Assembly: GCA_023653115.1 (NCBI GenBank)
Contig: JAMNXO010000012.1
Coordinates: 1-57,281 of the forward strand
DNA: 57,281 nucleotides
From: Erythrobacter sp.
GTDB taxonomy: Bacteria; Pseudomonadota; Alphaproteobacteria; Sphingomonadales; Sphingomonadaceae
Reading direction: 5' to 3'
Shown here piece by piece: positions 45,377 to 54,515 of the stretch. The position numbers and the translations under genes were made by a program. How positions within the stretch are numbered: the first letter of the stretch is position 1; each line of letters begins with the position of its first letter. The notes beneath the pieces were generated by a model that saw only the letters and a list, made by a program, of their open reading frames with translations, had not been told where the DNA came from and ran no database searches.

Positions 45377-46993
45377 TCAGGCTTTCGCCAGCGCCTCGGC
45401 AATCAGCTGGCGGGTCGGCGCGATGCCGTAGAGCGCGATGAAGCTGCCCATGCGCGGCCCCTGCTCGGAGCCCAGCAGCGTCTCGTAGAGCGCCTTGAAC
45501 CAGTCGCGCAGGCTCTCGAAGCCGAACTCCTCCTGCTTGCCGATTTCGTAGACGATGGTCTGCAAATCCTCGGCGCTCATGTCCGCCGGCACATCCGCCA
45601 ATGCTGCATCGAGCGCCTGCAACGCCGCCACTTCGCCGCCCGCCGGAGCGCGCTTTACCAGCGTCGCCGCCACGAACTCGCGGTTATAGGCGAGCGCCTT
45701 CATCACCAGCGTATCGAGCGCCGGATGCGCCGCCGGATCGGCATTTGCGACGTAATTGCCGAGGTACGACCACACCGCCTCGCGGGTCGCGCCTGCACCC
45801 AGCACGCCCACCAGATTGAGCAACAGGCTGAACGGCACCGGCAGCGTATCACCCGCGCCCGGCGCCTCGGCGCCATCATGGTGATGGCCCGTGCGCAGCA
45901 GATGCCACACCGGATTGCCCAGCTGCTTGTCGATATCTTGCCCCGGCAGTGCGCTGCGGAACTGCCAGTAATCGTCAATCGCCTTGGGGATCACGCCTGC
46001 GTGCAGCTGCTTGGCGCTCTTGGGATTGGCGAAGATGTAATAGCCCAGGCTCTCCTCGCTGCCATATTGCAGCCATTGCTCGATGGAGAGGCCATTGCCC
46101 TTGGACTTGGAGATCTTCTCGCCCTTGGCATCAAGGAACAGCTCGTAGATCAGGCCTTCGGGCTTGTGGCCGCCGAGTACGCGGGCGATCTTGCCCGACT
46201 GGATGCCGGAATCGGTCAAGTCCTTGCCATACATCTCGTAATCGACACCGAGCGCGACCCAGCGCATCGCCCAATCGACCTTCCACTGGCACTTGGCCAT
46301 GCCGCCGAGCGCTGACTGTTCGACGGTCGCGCCGTCCTCATCGGTGAAGCGGATGATCCCGGCAGCAGCATCCACCACTTCGATCGGCACCTGCAACACC
46401 GCGCCGGTGGTCGGCGAAATCGGCATGACCGGCGAATAGGTGCGGCGGCGTTCCTCGCCCAGCGTCGGCAGCATGATGTCGAGGATCGCGCCGAAATTGG
46501 CGAGCACGCCCTTCAGCGCCTCGTCAAACCTTCCCGAATTGTAGCAGTCCGACGAACTGACGAATTCATACTCGAACCCGAACTGATCGAGGAAATCGCG
46601 CAGCATCGCATTGTTGTGCGCCGCGAAGCTTTCGAACTTCTCGAACGGATCGGGGATGCGCGACAGCGGCTTGCCGAGATGCTCGGTCAGCATCGCCTGA
46701 TTGGGGACGTTGTCGGGCACCTTGCGCAGGCCATCAAGATCGTCCGAAAAGGCCACCAGCCGCGTCGCCGCGCCGCCGGTCAGCGCTTCATAGGCGCGCC
46801 GCACCAGCGTGGTGCGCAACACTTCCTGGAAGGTGCCGATATGCGGCAGGCCCGAGGGGCCATAGCCGGTCTCGAACAGCACACCGCCGGGCTTGCCTTC
46901 GGGCATCCGCTTGGCGAGGCGCTGGGCCTCCTGAAACGGCCATGCCTTGGAGTTCTGGGCTGCGGTGATGAGGGCTTGCGGCGTGATGGTCAT
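45377..46993 (-). CDS. lysS: Lysyl-tRNA synthetase, class I
   Basis: A 538-residue class I lysyl-tRNA synthetase, the archaeal/alphaproteobacterial form (also named lysK), unrelated to class II LysS. HIGH motif appears as GLPHIGTF at about residue 48, KMSKS as KISKSKGNG; the C-terminal domain is helical. The ATG at 46993 starts MTITPQALITAAQNSKAWPF; an in-frame upstream start would add 30 atypical residues. It diverges from the helicase gene over 289 nt. Confidence 0.94.
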   Translation of the reverse strand: MTITPQALITAAQNSKAWPFQEAQRLAKRMPEGKPGGVLFETGYGPSGLPHIGTFQEVLRTTLVRRAYEALTGGAATRLVAFSDDLDGLRKVPDNVPNQAMLTEHLGKPLSRIPDPFEKFESFAAHNNAMLRDFLDQFGFEYEFVSSSDCYNSGRFDEALKGVLANFGAILDIMLPTLGEERRRTYSPVMPISPTTGAVLQVPIEVVDAAAGIIRFTDEDGATVEQSALGGMAKCQWKVDWAMRWVALGVDYEMYGKDLTDSGIQSGKIARVLGGHKPEGLIYELFLDAKGEKISKSKGNGLSIEQWLQYGSEESLGYYIFANPKSAKQLHAGVIPKAIDDYWQFRSALPGQDIDKQLGNPVWHLLRTGHHHDGAEAPGAGDTLPVPFSLLLNLVGVLGAGATREAVWSYLGNYVANADPAAHPALDTLVMKALAYNREFVAATLVKRAPAGGEVAALQALDAALADVPADMSAEDLQTIVYEIGKQEEFGFESLRDWFKALYETLLGSEQGPRMGSFIALYGIAPTRQLIAEALAKA

Positions 46994-47047
46994 AATGCGG
47001 CGGCTATTAGGCATGGCGCACCGGCTTGCAAGCACAATGGGACAGGC

Positions 47048-47080
47048 AAAGCGGACAAAGCGGACACCGTGTCCGCTTTG
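47048..47080. repeat. Direct plus inverted repeats of AAAGCGGAC in the lysS/helicase gap
   Basis: AAAGCGGAC occurs twice in tandem (47048-47056 and 47057-47065), and the second copy forms a perfect dyad with the next bases: CAAAGCGGACAC, a centre C at 47068, and GTGTCCGCTTTG (to 47080). A nearby AT-rich tract (47089-47107) looks like a promoter -10 region. Positioned 55-90 nt upstream of lysS, it may be an operator or a leader hairpin. Confidence 0.5.
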
Positions 47081-47282
47081 CAAAAGGCCATATTATTATT
47101 TGTAATCATGCCCTTGCATTCCATTCCCGAGTGCGGACGGACAGGGGGCGCAGCACAAAACGCGGCTTTCCCGGTCAGTCAGCCACTGTTTTAGCCCGCA
47201 CCAGCCGTGTAGGACAGCCAGCGGGGCAAAGCGCGGCCGGACTGCGTTTACAATCCCGCGCCGCTCCCCCATCCTGCCTTGC

Positions 47283-50033
47283 GTGACCTCTCCCGCTACC
47301 CTGCCCGATCCTGTCGCCCTGCCCGCGCTCCATGCCAGCCATGGCGGCCACTGGCTCCGCGCAGGAAGCGGGACGACGAGCGCCGTGTCCAAGGGCGATG
47401 CGATCATGGCCGCCGCCGATACGCCGGTGCTGCTGATCAACGCCCCGCTGGTGGCAAGCCGGCTGGGCTATCCCGATCTTTCAGGCCTCGATCTGCTCGA
47501 AGCTTTTGCCTTCATCCACCCGGCGCGGTTCTGCGTGCCGACCCCGCGCGGCCTTGCCGAAGCACTGGGCCTGCCCGAACCGGCGGGCGACGCGGATGTG
47601 CCCGAATTGCTCCAGCGGGCGGCGGGCGCACTGGTTGCGGCGGTGCGCGATCCCGCATGGCCCGAGCGCGAGGGCGCGTGGAGCGCGCTCCAGAGCCTCG
47701 AACGGATGCGTTGGCCATGGGCGCAGGTCTTGAAGCCGCATATCGCCAAGCCGGAAAAGGCCGAGCGTTGGCTGTTTGCGCGCCTGCCCGAATGGGAGGA
47801 GACAGGCGAGCGTGCGGCAGCCCGCCCGGTCGAGCTGCTGCCTGAGGCCGTGCAAACGCAGCTGGCGCGGCTTACCGGCGAAGGGGCCGAGAGCCGCGAG
47901 GGCCAGCGTGCCTATGCGCAGGATGCCGCACGCATCTTCGCGCCCCGCTCTGCCCCCGGTCGCCCGCATCTCGCGCTGGCGCAGGCCGGCACGGGGATCG
48001 GCAAGACGCTTGGCTATCTCGCTCCGGCTTCGCTCTGGGCCGAGCAATCGGGCGGCACAGTGTGGGTGTCGACCTTCACCAAAAACCTGCAACGCCAGTT
48101 GCGCGCCGAAAGCCGCCGGGCCTGGCCGGCCAAGCGCGCCGACGGCTCACCGCCGGTGGTGGTGCGGAAGGGCCGGGAGAATTACCTCTGCCTGCTCAAT
48201 CTCGAAGACGCGCTGCAAGGCGGCTTTGCCGGACGCGCGGCGATATTGGCGCAGCTGGTGGCGCGCTGGGGCGCCTATAGCCGCGACGGCGACATGATCG
48301 GCGGCGATCTGCCCGGCTGGCTCGGCACGCTGTTCAGGAAGCGCGGGATCGCGGCGCTTACCGACCAGCGCGGCGAGTGCATCTATGCCGGCTGCCCGCA
48401 TTACCGGAAGTGCTTCATCGAGCGTGCCGCGCGCGATTCCGCGCAGGCCGATCTGGTTATCGCCAATCATGCGCTGGTGATGGTCAATGCAGCGCGCGCG
48501 CGTGATCCGAACCAGCGGCCGACGCGGCTGATCTTCGACGAAGGCCACCACGTGTTCGATGCGGCGGATTCGACCTTTGCCGCGACGCTGTCCGGACAGG
48601 AAACCATCGAACTGCGCCGCTGGATCATCGGCCCCGAGCGCGAGGCGCGCGGGCGGCGGCGCGGGTTGGCAGCGCGGCTCGCCGATCTGGCCAGCTACGA
48701 CGAGGCCGGGGCCGAAGCCATCGCGGCTGCCTGCAAGGCCGGACAGGCGCTGACATCCGAAGGCTGGCTGCAACGCCTCGCCGAAAACGCCCCGCTCGGC
48801 CCAATGGAAGCGCTGCTCGGTGCGGTGCGCACCGCGACCTATGCCCGCGACGAAAGCGGCGGGATTGACGCAGGCTACGGGATCGAAACCGAGGCGGCGG
48901 GCCTGCCGGGTGAAGTAATCGAGGCCGCCAGCAATGCCGCCGAAGCGCTCGCCGGCATCCGCGTGCCGCTGATCCGCCTCGGCGGGCGGCTCGAAGCCAT
49001 TCTCGCCGATCCGCCCGACTGGCTTGATGGTCAGGGCCGCGCGCGGATCGAGGGCGCGCGGTTTGCGCTCGCGTGGCGGATCGATCTGATCGCGGCGTGG
49101 GAGGCTTTGCTGGACCGGCTGGGCGGCCCGGCCGACCCCGAATTTGTCGACTGGCTGGCGGTTGACCGTTCGGACGCGCGCGAGTTCGATGTGGCGATCC
49201 ACCGCCGCTGGCTTGATCCAATGAAGCCATTCGCGCGGGTGGTGCTTGAACCCGCCCACGGGGTGCTGCTCACCAGCGCGACCCTGACCGACAAGGGCGC
49301 GCCTGACGATCCGTGGGCGAGCGCGATTGCCCGCTCGGGCGCGGCCCATGTCGAGGCCCCGCCGCTGCTGTCTGCGGCGGATAGTCCGTTCGATTACGCC
49401 GCCCGCGCCGAAGTGCTGATCGTCACCGACATCGCCAAGGGCGATCTGCCTGCACTCGCCGGGGCCTATGCGCGGATTATCGAGGCTTCGGGCGGCGGCG
49501 TGCTCGGGCTGTTTACGGCGATCCGCCGGCTGCGCTCCGTGCATGGCCGCATCGCCGACCGGCTCGCCCGGGCGGGCCTGCCGGTCTACGCCCAGCACGT
49601 CGATCCGATCGACACCGGCACGCTGGTCGATATCTTTCGCGATGATCCGCACGCCAGCCTGATCGGCACCGATGCGCTGCGCGACGGGGTCGATGTGCCG
49701 GGCCATAGCTTGCGCTGCGTGGTGATGGAGCAGGTGCCCTGGCCGCGCCCCGATATCCTGCACAAGGCGCGCAGGCTGGCGGGCGGCGGCTCGGCCTATG
49801 ACGACCGGATCATCCGCGCGCGGCTGGCACAGGCGTTCGGGCGGCTGATCCGCAGCAAGGATGATGCGGGCCACTTCGTCATGCTCTCGCCCGCTTTCCC
49901 CAGCCGGCTGCTCAGCGCCTTCCCGCCCGGCACGCCGGTGTTGCGGGTCACGCTCGATCAGGCTTTACAACGCATCGCCTCTGGTGTTGGGGGCAAGAAC
50001 CCCGTCCCCTCGCAAGGTGCCCTGCTGCCATGA
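47283..50033 (+). CDS. DinG/XPD-type ATP-dependent DNA helicase with Fe-S cluster
   Basis: A 916-residue superfamily 2 helicase. About 220 N-terminal residues precede the motor and are of unknown fold. Walker A is AGTGIGKTLGYL; the Fe-S cysteines occur as ENYLCLLN, GECIYAGCPHYRKCF; the DEAH box is IFDEGHH. Helicase motifs VI (AQAFGRLIRSKDD) and V (LRDGVDVPGHSLRCVVME) close the protein. Likely DNA-damage related. GTG start at 47283; an internal ATG at 47406 is possible but LPALHASHGGHWL upstream looks conserved. Its stop overlaps sixA by 4 nt. Confidence 0.88.
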   Translation: MTSPATLPDPVALPALHASHGGHWLRAGSGTTSAVSKGDAIMAAADTPVLLINAPLVASRLGYPDLSGLDLLEAFAFIHPARFCVPTPRGLAEALGLPEPAGDADVPELLQRAAGALVAAVRDPAWPEREGAWSALQSLERMRWPWAQVLKPHIAKPEKAERWLFARLPEWEETGERAAARPVELLPEAVQTQLARLTGEGAESREGQRAYAQDAARIFAPRSAPGRPHLALAQAGTGIGKTLGYLAPASLWAEQSGGTVWVSTFTKNLQRQLRAESRRAWPAKRADGSPPVVVRKGRENYLCLLNLEDALQGGFAGRAAILAQLVARWGAYSRDGDMIGGDLPGWLGTLFRKRGIAALTDQRGECIYAGCPHYRKCFIERAARDSAQADLVIANHALVMVNAARARDPNQRPTRLIFDEGHHVFDAADSTFAATLSGQETIELRRWIIGPEREARGRRRGLAARLADLASYDEAGAEAIAAACKAGQALTSEGWLQRLAENAPLGPMEALLGAVRTATYARDESGGIDAGYGIETEAAGLPGEVIEAASNAAEALAGIRVPLIRLGGRLEAILADPPDWLDGQGRARIEGARFALAWRIDLIAAWEALLDRLGGPADPEFVDWLAVDRSDAREFDVAIHRRWLDPMKPFARVVLEPAHGVLLTSATLTDKGAPDDPWASAIARSGAAHVEAPPLLSAADSPFDYAARAEVLIVTDIAKGDLPALAGAYARIIEASGGGVLGLFTAIRRLRSVHGRIADRLARAGLPVYAQHVDPIDTGTLVDIFRDDPHASLIGTDALRDGVDVPGHSLRCVVMEQVPWPRPDILHKARRLAGGGSAYDDRIIRARLAQAFGRLIRSKDDAGHFVMLSPAFPSRLLSAFPPGTPVLRVTLDQALQRIASGVGGKNPVPSQGALLP

Positions 50034-50569
50034 AGATCCTCGGTCTCCTGCGCCACGCCAAGTCCGACTGGGACGACATGAACCAGCGCGATTTTGACCG
50101 GGGGCTGAATGCACGCGGGCGCAAGGGCGCAGGCATAATCGGCGCGCATATCCGCGACCACGGCATCAAGTGGGACAAGGTCATCGCCAGCCCGGCGGTT
50201 CGCGTGAAGCTGACGCTGGACGGCGCATTGCCCGGCATCACACCGGAGTTCGACCAGAAGCTCTATCTCGCCAGCTACGACACCATTGTCGAGACGATCG
50301 AAGCCCATGCCGGCAGCGGCGCGGACGAGGCTGACGCAATTCTGGTGGTCGGCCACAATCCCGGCTTGCAGGACACGCTGCTGGAACTGGTTTCGCCCTC
50401 GAAAGAGAATGATCTGTTCCGCGAAGCCGTGGTCAAGTTCCCGACCGCGGCCTTTGCCGTGCTCGAATGCGATATCGAGCACTGGTCACAGCTGAAGCGT
50501 TACTGCGCCGAGCTGGTGCATTTCGCCCGCCCGCGCGATCTCGATCCCGAACTGGGGCCGGAGAACTAG
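50030..50569 (+). CDS. sixA: SixA-type histidine phosphatase
   Basis: A 179-residue histidine phosphatase superfamily member. The phospho-His motif, RHG elsewhere, is LLRHAKSDW at residues 6-14; the second conserved His is in ILVVGHNPGLQ. Such small enzymes (SixA) remove phosphate from histidine phosphotransfer domains or small phospho-metabolites. ATGA overlap with the helicase gene implies cotranscription; it converges on the M3 peptidase gene. Confidence 0.88.
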   Translation: MKILGLLRHAKSDWDDMNQRDFDRGLNARGRKGAGIIGAHIRDHGIKWDKVIASPAVRVKLTLDGALPGITPEFDQKLYLASYDTIVETIEAHAGSGADEADAILVVGHNPGLQDTLLELVSPSKENDLFREAVVKFPTAAFAVLECDIEHWSQLKRYCAELVHFARPRDLDPELGPEN

Positions 50570-50593
50570 TCCCCGGCCCCGCACAGTCCGGTG

Positions 50594-52816
50594 TTACTCG
50601 CCGCCGGCCAGCCCGCGCGCTTCGAGCATCGGCTGAACATCAGGCTGACGACCGGCGAAATTCTCGAACATCACGAAGTAATCCATCGTCCCGCCGCGGC
50701 TGAGCACGGTCTCCCGATAGTGATCCCCGTTGGCGCGCGTCAGCCCGCCATTGTCGCGGAACCACTTGCGGCTGTCGCGGTCGAGCATTTCGGTCCACAA
50801 GTAGCTGTAATAGCCTGCCGAATAGCCCGCCGGATCGCTGAAGATGTGGTTGAAATAGGTCGAGCGGTAGCGCGGCGGCACCAGCCCGACTTCAAGACCG
50901 AGTTCCTCCAGCGACTTGCGCTCGAAGGCGTCAACTTCCTCCGGCGTATCGATCGCGGCAGCATCCGCAGGGCTGAGCGCGGCCCACTTCATGTCGAGCA
51001 GGGCAGCGGCGACCACCTCGCCGAAATCATAGCCCTGGTTGAATTTCGAGGCGGCCTCGATCTTCTGCACCAGTTCCAGCGGGATCGTCTCGCCGGTCTT
51101 GTAGTGCTTGGCGTAGTTCTGCAGAACTTCGGGATCGGTCGCCCACATCTCGTTGACCTGGCTGGGATATTCCACGAAATCGCGCGCCGTCGCGGTGCCG
51201 GAAAGGCTTTCGAACTGCTGGTTGGCAAACAGCCCGTGCAGCGCGTGGCCGAATTCGTGGAAGGTGGTGCTGACATCATCGAAGCTGACGAGTTGCACTT
51301 CGCCCTCGGCCGCCTTGGGAATGTTGAGCACGTTGTAGATCACCGGCTTGGTGCCCCACTGGAAGCTCTGATCGACAAAGTTGCTCATCCACGCTCCGCC
51401 GCGCTTGGACGGGCGCTGGAACGGGTCGAAATAGAACACGCCAAGCTCCGAACCATCGGCGTCAAACACGGTATAGACCCACACATCGGGGTGATAGACC
51501 GGCAGATCGGTGCGCCGCTTGAAGCTGAGGCCGTAAAGCTTGTTCGCAGCGTAGAACACGCCGTCCTCCAGCACCTTGTCGAGCTGGAAATACTGCGCGA
51601 CCGCATCCTCATCGAGATCATAGCGTTCGGCCTTGATGCGGTTGGCATAGCGATACCAGTCCCACGGCTGCACCGCGTAATCGCCGCCATCCTTGGCAAT
51701 CGCATCGGTCAGCATCGCCGCCTCGCGCCGCTGGGTGGCGGCCAGTGCGGGGACCATCTGCTCCATGAAGCCAAGCGCGGTGGCGGGCTTCTTCGCCATG
51801 CGATCGAACATGGTGTAGCTCGCCCAGTCCGGCTCGCCGAACAGCGCCGCCTTCTGCGCGCGCAGGGTCGCGATCCTGGCGAGCAGCACGCGGGTGTCGT
51901 GCTCGGCGCTGGCACCATCGGCACGGTTATAGCTCAGCTTGAACAGCGCCTCGCGGGTGGCGCGGTTGGCGAGGTTCGGGAGCAGCGGCTGCTGCGTGGT
52001 GTTCTGGAGCGCGATGGCATATTTGCCCGGCATTCCCTTGGCCGCGGCGAGATCGGCTGCGGCCTTGATGTCGGCTTCGGAAAGACCCGCCAGCTGCTGC
52101 GCCGTGTCCACGATCAGCGGCTGGGCATTGGTCGCCGCGCGCACCTTCTGGCCGAATTCGGTGGCGAGCGTCGAAAGCTGGCCGTTGATCGCCTTCACCT
52201 GTTCGCGCTCGGCCTCAGTCAGCAGCGCGCCGGCGTGGACCATATCCTTGTAGGTTTCTTCCAGCAGCCGCCCTTCCTCGAGCGTCAGACCGAGGGTTTC
52301 GCGCGCATCGTAGACCGCCTTCACGCGGGCAAACAGCGCCGGGTTGAGCGTGATCGAATCGCTATGCGCCGAAAGCTTGGGGCTGATTTCGGTGTCGATC
52401 GCATCGAGCCGGGCGGTGGTGTTGGCGCCGGTCAGCGCATAGAACACTCGCCCAACACGGCCCAGCATCCGCCCCGAGGTTTCGAGCGCGACGATGGTGT
52501 TGGTAAAGGTCGGCTTGTCCGGATTGGCGATGATCGCGGCGACTTCGGCCTTCTGGATCGCCATGCCCTGTTCGAAGGCGGGGATGTAGTCATCCTCGGA
52601 AATCTTGGTGAAATCGGGTGCGAGGAAGGGCAGCGTGCTGTCGGCGGCGAAATAGCCGGTGCCTTGCGGGATCCCCGCGCCATGATGCCCTGCGTGGCTG
52701 TCGGCAGAGGCGTGGCCGTCCTCGGCGAGAGCGGCATGCGGCGCCGCGGCAAGGCCGGCAAGCAGCGCGGCGGCAGAGACGCGGGTCAGGATCGGGGCGG
52801 AATTGCGGGGCTTCAT
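50594..52816 (-). CDS. M3 family metallopeptidase (peptidyl-dipeptidase Dcp-like), exported
   Basis: A 740-residue zinc oligopeptidase. A signal peptide (LTRVSAAALLAGLAAAPHAALAE) precedes a His-rich linker and the large M3 fold. The zinc site TTFHEFGHALHGL with the downstream Glu (FVEYPSQVNEMW) is intact, and the C-terminal YLWTEMLDRD is typical of Dcp. It is probably periplasmic. An in-frame start at 52921 would add 35 residues without signal-peptide character. Confidence 0.93.
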   Translation of the reverse strand: MKPRNSAPILTRVSAAALLAGLAAAPHAALAEDGHASADSHAGHHGAGIPQGTGYFAADSTLPFLAPDFTKISEDDYIPAFEQGMAIQKAEVAAIIANPDKPTFTNTIVALETSGRMLGRVGRVFYALTGANTTARLDAIDTEISPKLSAHSDSITLNPALFARVKAVYDARETLGLTLEEGRLLEETYKDMVHAGALLTEAEREQVKAINGQLSTLATEFGQKVRAATNAQPLIVDTAQQLAGLSEADIKAAADLAAAKGMPGKYAIALQNTTQQPLLPNLANRATREALFKLSYNRADGASAEHDTRVLLARIATLRAQKAALFGEPDWASYTMFDRMAKKPATALGFMEQMVPALAATQRREAAMLTDAIAKDGGDYAVQPWDWYRYANRIKAERYDLDEDAVAQYFQLDKVLEDGVFYAANKLYGLSFKRRTDLPVYHPDVWVYTVFDADGSELGVFYFDPFQRPSKRGGAWMSNFVDQSFQWGTKPVIYNVLNIPKAAEGEVQLVSFDDVSTTFHEFGHALHGLFANQQFESLSGTATARDFVEYPSQVNEMWATDPEVLQNYAKHYKTGETIPLELVQKIEAASKFNQGYDFGEVVAAALLDMKWAALSPADAAAIDTPEEVDAFERKSLEELGLEVGLVPPRYRSTYFNHIFSDPAGYSAGYYSYLWTEMLDRDSRKWFRDNGGLTRANGDHYRETVLSRGGTMDYFVMFENFAGRQPDVQPMLEARGLAGGE

Positions 52817-52942
52817 GGCGGGGTTCTCTCTCGGTTCACGGCAGCGGCTGGCCAGAGGTGGCAGCAACGCGGCAGGCTCATGCAGGGCGGCTCTTGAACA
52901 GATTATGACCGCGAATTGCAAGCTGGCTTGGCTGGGCGCGCT

Positions 52943-53392
52943 TCAGGCGATCAGCTTGCGCGGGCCGGGGCCTTGCGCGGCGAGCTGGTCCTGCGGATTC
53001 CAGATCGCGCAATTCTCGAGGCTGAGGCACCCGCAGCCAATGCAACCGTCCAGCCGGTCGCGGGTGCGGGTGAGTTCTTCGATGCGGGAATCGAGCGTGG
53101 CGCGGATCGCGCGGCTGATCGCCTCCCAGTCGCGCGCATTGGGGGTGCGGCCCTGCGGCAGGGTGGCCAGTTGCGCCTTTATCTCGCCCAGCGCCAGGCC
53201 GAGCTTCTGGGCGATGAGAATGAAGCTCAAGCGCCGGATGTCCGAACGCAGGAAGCGGCGCTGGTTGCCGCCCGATCGCACCGGCTCGATCAGCCCCTGC
53301 TCCTCGTAGAACCGGATCGCGGAAACGCTGAGCCCGGTGCGGCGCGCGATCTCGCCGATCGAGAGCAGGTCGGAAGGTTTGAGGCGGATCAT
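52943..53392 (-). CDS. soxR: Redox-sensing transcriptional activator SoxR
   Basis: SoxR (149 aa), a MerR-family homodimer with a 2Fe-2S cluster. The HTH start LLSIGEIARRTGLSVSAIRFYEEQGLI and dimerisation helix precede the cluster motif CIGCGCLSLENC near the C-terminus, the SoxR hallmark. The ATG at 53392 is preferred over an upstream TTG. A matching operator lies just upstream. It responds to redox-cycling compounds or nitric oxide. Confidence 0.95.
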   Translation of the reverse strand: MIRLKPSDLLSIGEIARRTGLSVSAIRFYEEQGLIEPVRSGGNQRRFLRSDIRRLSFILIAQKLGLALGEIKAQLATLPQGRTPNARDWEAISRAIRATLDSRIEELTRTRDRLDGCIGCGCLSLENCAIWNPQDQLAAQGPGPRKLIA

Positions 53393-53413
53393 TGGCGGCG
53401 GTTCCAAAATAGC

Positions 53414-53434
53414 TTGACCTCAAGTTAGGTTGAG
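53414..53434. promoter_or_regulatory. SoxR operator (sox box) between soxR and the glyoxalase gene
   Basis: TTGACCTCAAGTTAGGTTGAG closely resembles the SoxR consensus of paired CCTCAAG/CTTGAGG half-sites: CCTCAAG at 53418-53424 and the imperfect partner GGTTGAG. It lies 22 nt from the soxR start and about 80 nt from the glyoxalase gene start, so it may control both. TTGACC can act as a -35 with the extended MerR-type spacer. Confidence 0.8.
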
Positions 53435-53513
53435 ATTGCACAAGGAGCAAGTCGATTGATTCGTCCCCTCGTCAGCGGGGCGGTTCAGCACCTCTCACCG
53501 AAGGACTTGCCCG

Positions 53514-53885
53514 ATGCGCACCGCCTATCTCGAACACGTCAACATCACTGTCAGCGACATTGAACGCAGCGCCGCCCTGCTCCAGCAATTGCTCGGCTGG
53601 CGCATCCGCTGGCGCGGGCCGTCGCAGCTCGGGGGCGAAACGATCCATGTCGGCAGCGACGAGGATTACATTGCGGTCTATACCAAGGGCGCTCCGGTGC
53701 CGCGCTTCGCCAAGGGCGTGCCGTTGAACCATGTCGGCATCGTGGTGCCCGATCTGGACGCTGCCGAAGCGGTGGTGCGCGCCGCCGGGCTCGAACCCTT
53801 CAACCACGGCGATTACGAACCCGGGCGGCGGTTCTATTTCTTCGACTGGGACGGGATCGAATTCGAGCTGGTCAGTTACACCTAG
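53514..53885 (+). CDS. VOC family protein (glyoxalase/bleomycin resistance type)
   Basis: A 123-residue vicinal oxygen chelate protein with two beta-alpha-beta-beta-beta modules: LEHVNITVSDIERSAALLQQLLGW and LNHVGIVVPDLDAAEAVVRAAG, ending in WDGIEFELVSYT with the metal Glu. The substrate is unknown. The location behind a sox box suggests a role in handling redox-active compounds. It converges on the SRAP gene with a 4-nt overlap. Confidence 0.88.
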   Translation: MRTAYLEHVNITVSDIERSAALLQQLLGWRIRWRGPSQLGGETIHVGSDEDYIAVYTKGAPVPRFAKGVPLNHVGIVVPDLDAAEAVVRAAGLEPFNHGDYEPGRRFYFFDWDGIEFELVSYT

Positions 53886-54511
53886 AGCAGCCCCGGCTGG
53901 TGCGCCGCGCCCTTGGCCCAAGGCTGATCGGTGCGATCAATCACAAGGTCGCCCGGCCATGCCCGGCACAGCGCCAGCGCGTCTTGCGGTGAACCACCGA
54001 GCCATTGCGATTGATCCTCAGGGGCGAGCAGCACCGGCATCCGCTCATGCACCTGAGCGGCGTCGGTGCCGGCGCTGCCTGTCATCACCATCGAATAGCA
54101 CGCGCCCCATTCCTCGCTCTGCCGCCACACGCCCGCTGCCGCGAAGAGCGGGGCGTCAGAGAGCGATAGCCACGTCCGCGTCATGCGCCCCTTGGTTCCC
54201 TGCGCCTCGGCCCAGCCGGTCAGCGGGATCAGGCAGCGGCGCTCCTCGAAGGAATGGCGCCAGAAGAAAGTCTCCAGCTTGTCGGTGCGCGCATTGTTGA
54301 CCGGCTTGGGCTTGAGCGGCTGGCCCTGCTTGCCTTTCAGCACCAGCGGGAAGCCCCAAGTCATCGCCCGCACCGCGCCGTCTGCCACAACGAGGCCGGT
54401 GTAGCCGGGATAGACCTCGGCGGCGAAGTTCGCGCCCCCTGCCCCTTCCACCGCAGCAAACCACGCGGCAACTTCGCTCACGTTTTTGGTCATGCGATAC
54501 AGGTTGCACAT
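53882..54511 (-). CDS. SOS response-associated peptidase (SRAP/YedK, HMCES homologue)
   Basis: A 209-residue SRAP protein that crosslinks abasic sites in single-stranded DNA. Cys2 right after Met (MCNLYRM) is the catalytic nucleophile; the N-A-R motif VNNARTDKLE, LIPLTGWAEAQG with the Glu, and VHERMPVLL with the His are all present. It follows ubiA by 4 nt and so is probably the last gene of the membrane protein-ubiA-SRAP transcript. Confidence 0.93.
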   Translation of the reverse strand: MCNLYRMTKNVSEVAAWFAAVEGAGGANFAAEVYPGYTGLVVADGAVRAMTWGFPLVLKGKQGQPLKPKPVNNARTDKLETFFWRHSFEERRCLIPLTGWAEAQGTKGRMTRTWLSLSDAPLFAAAGVWRQSEEWGACYSMVMTGSAGTDAAQVHERMPVLLAPEDQSQWLGGSPQDALALCRAWPGDLVIDRTDQPWAKGAAHQPGLL

Positions 54512-54515
54512 GGCC

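Noticed and set aside
52817..52921. Longer M3 peptidase start at 52921
   Set aside because: The added residues lack signal-peptide character and the ATG at 52816 is directly followed by a normal signal sequence.
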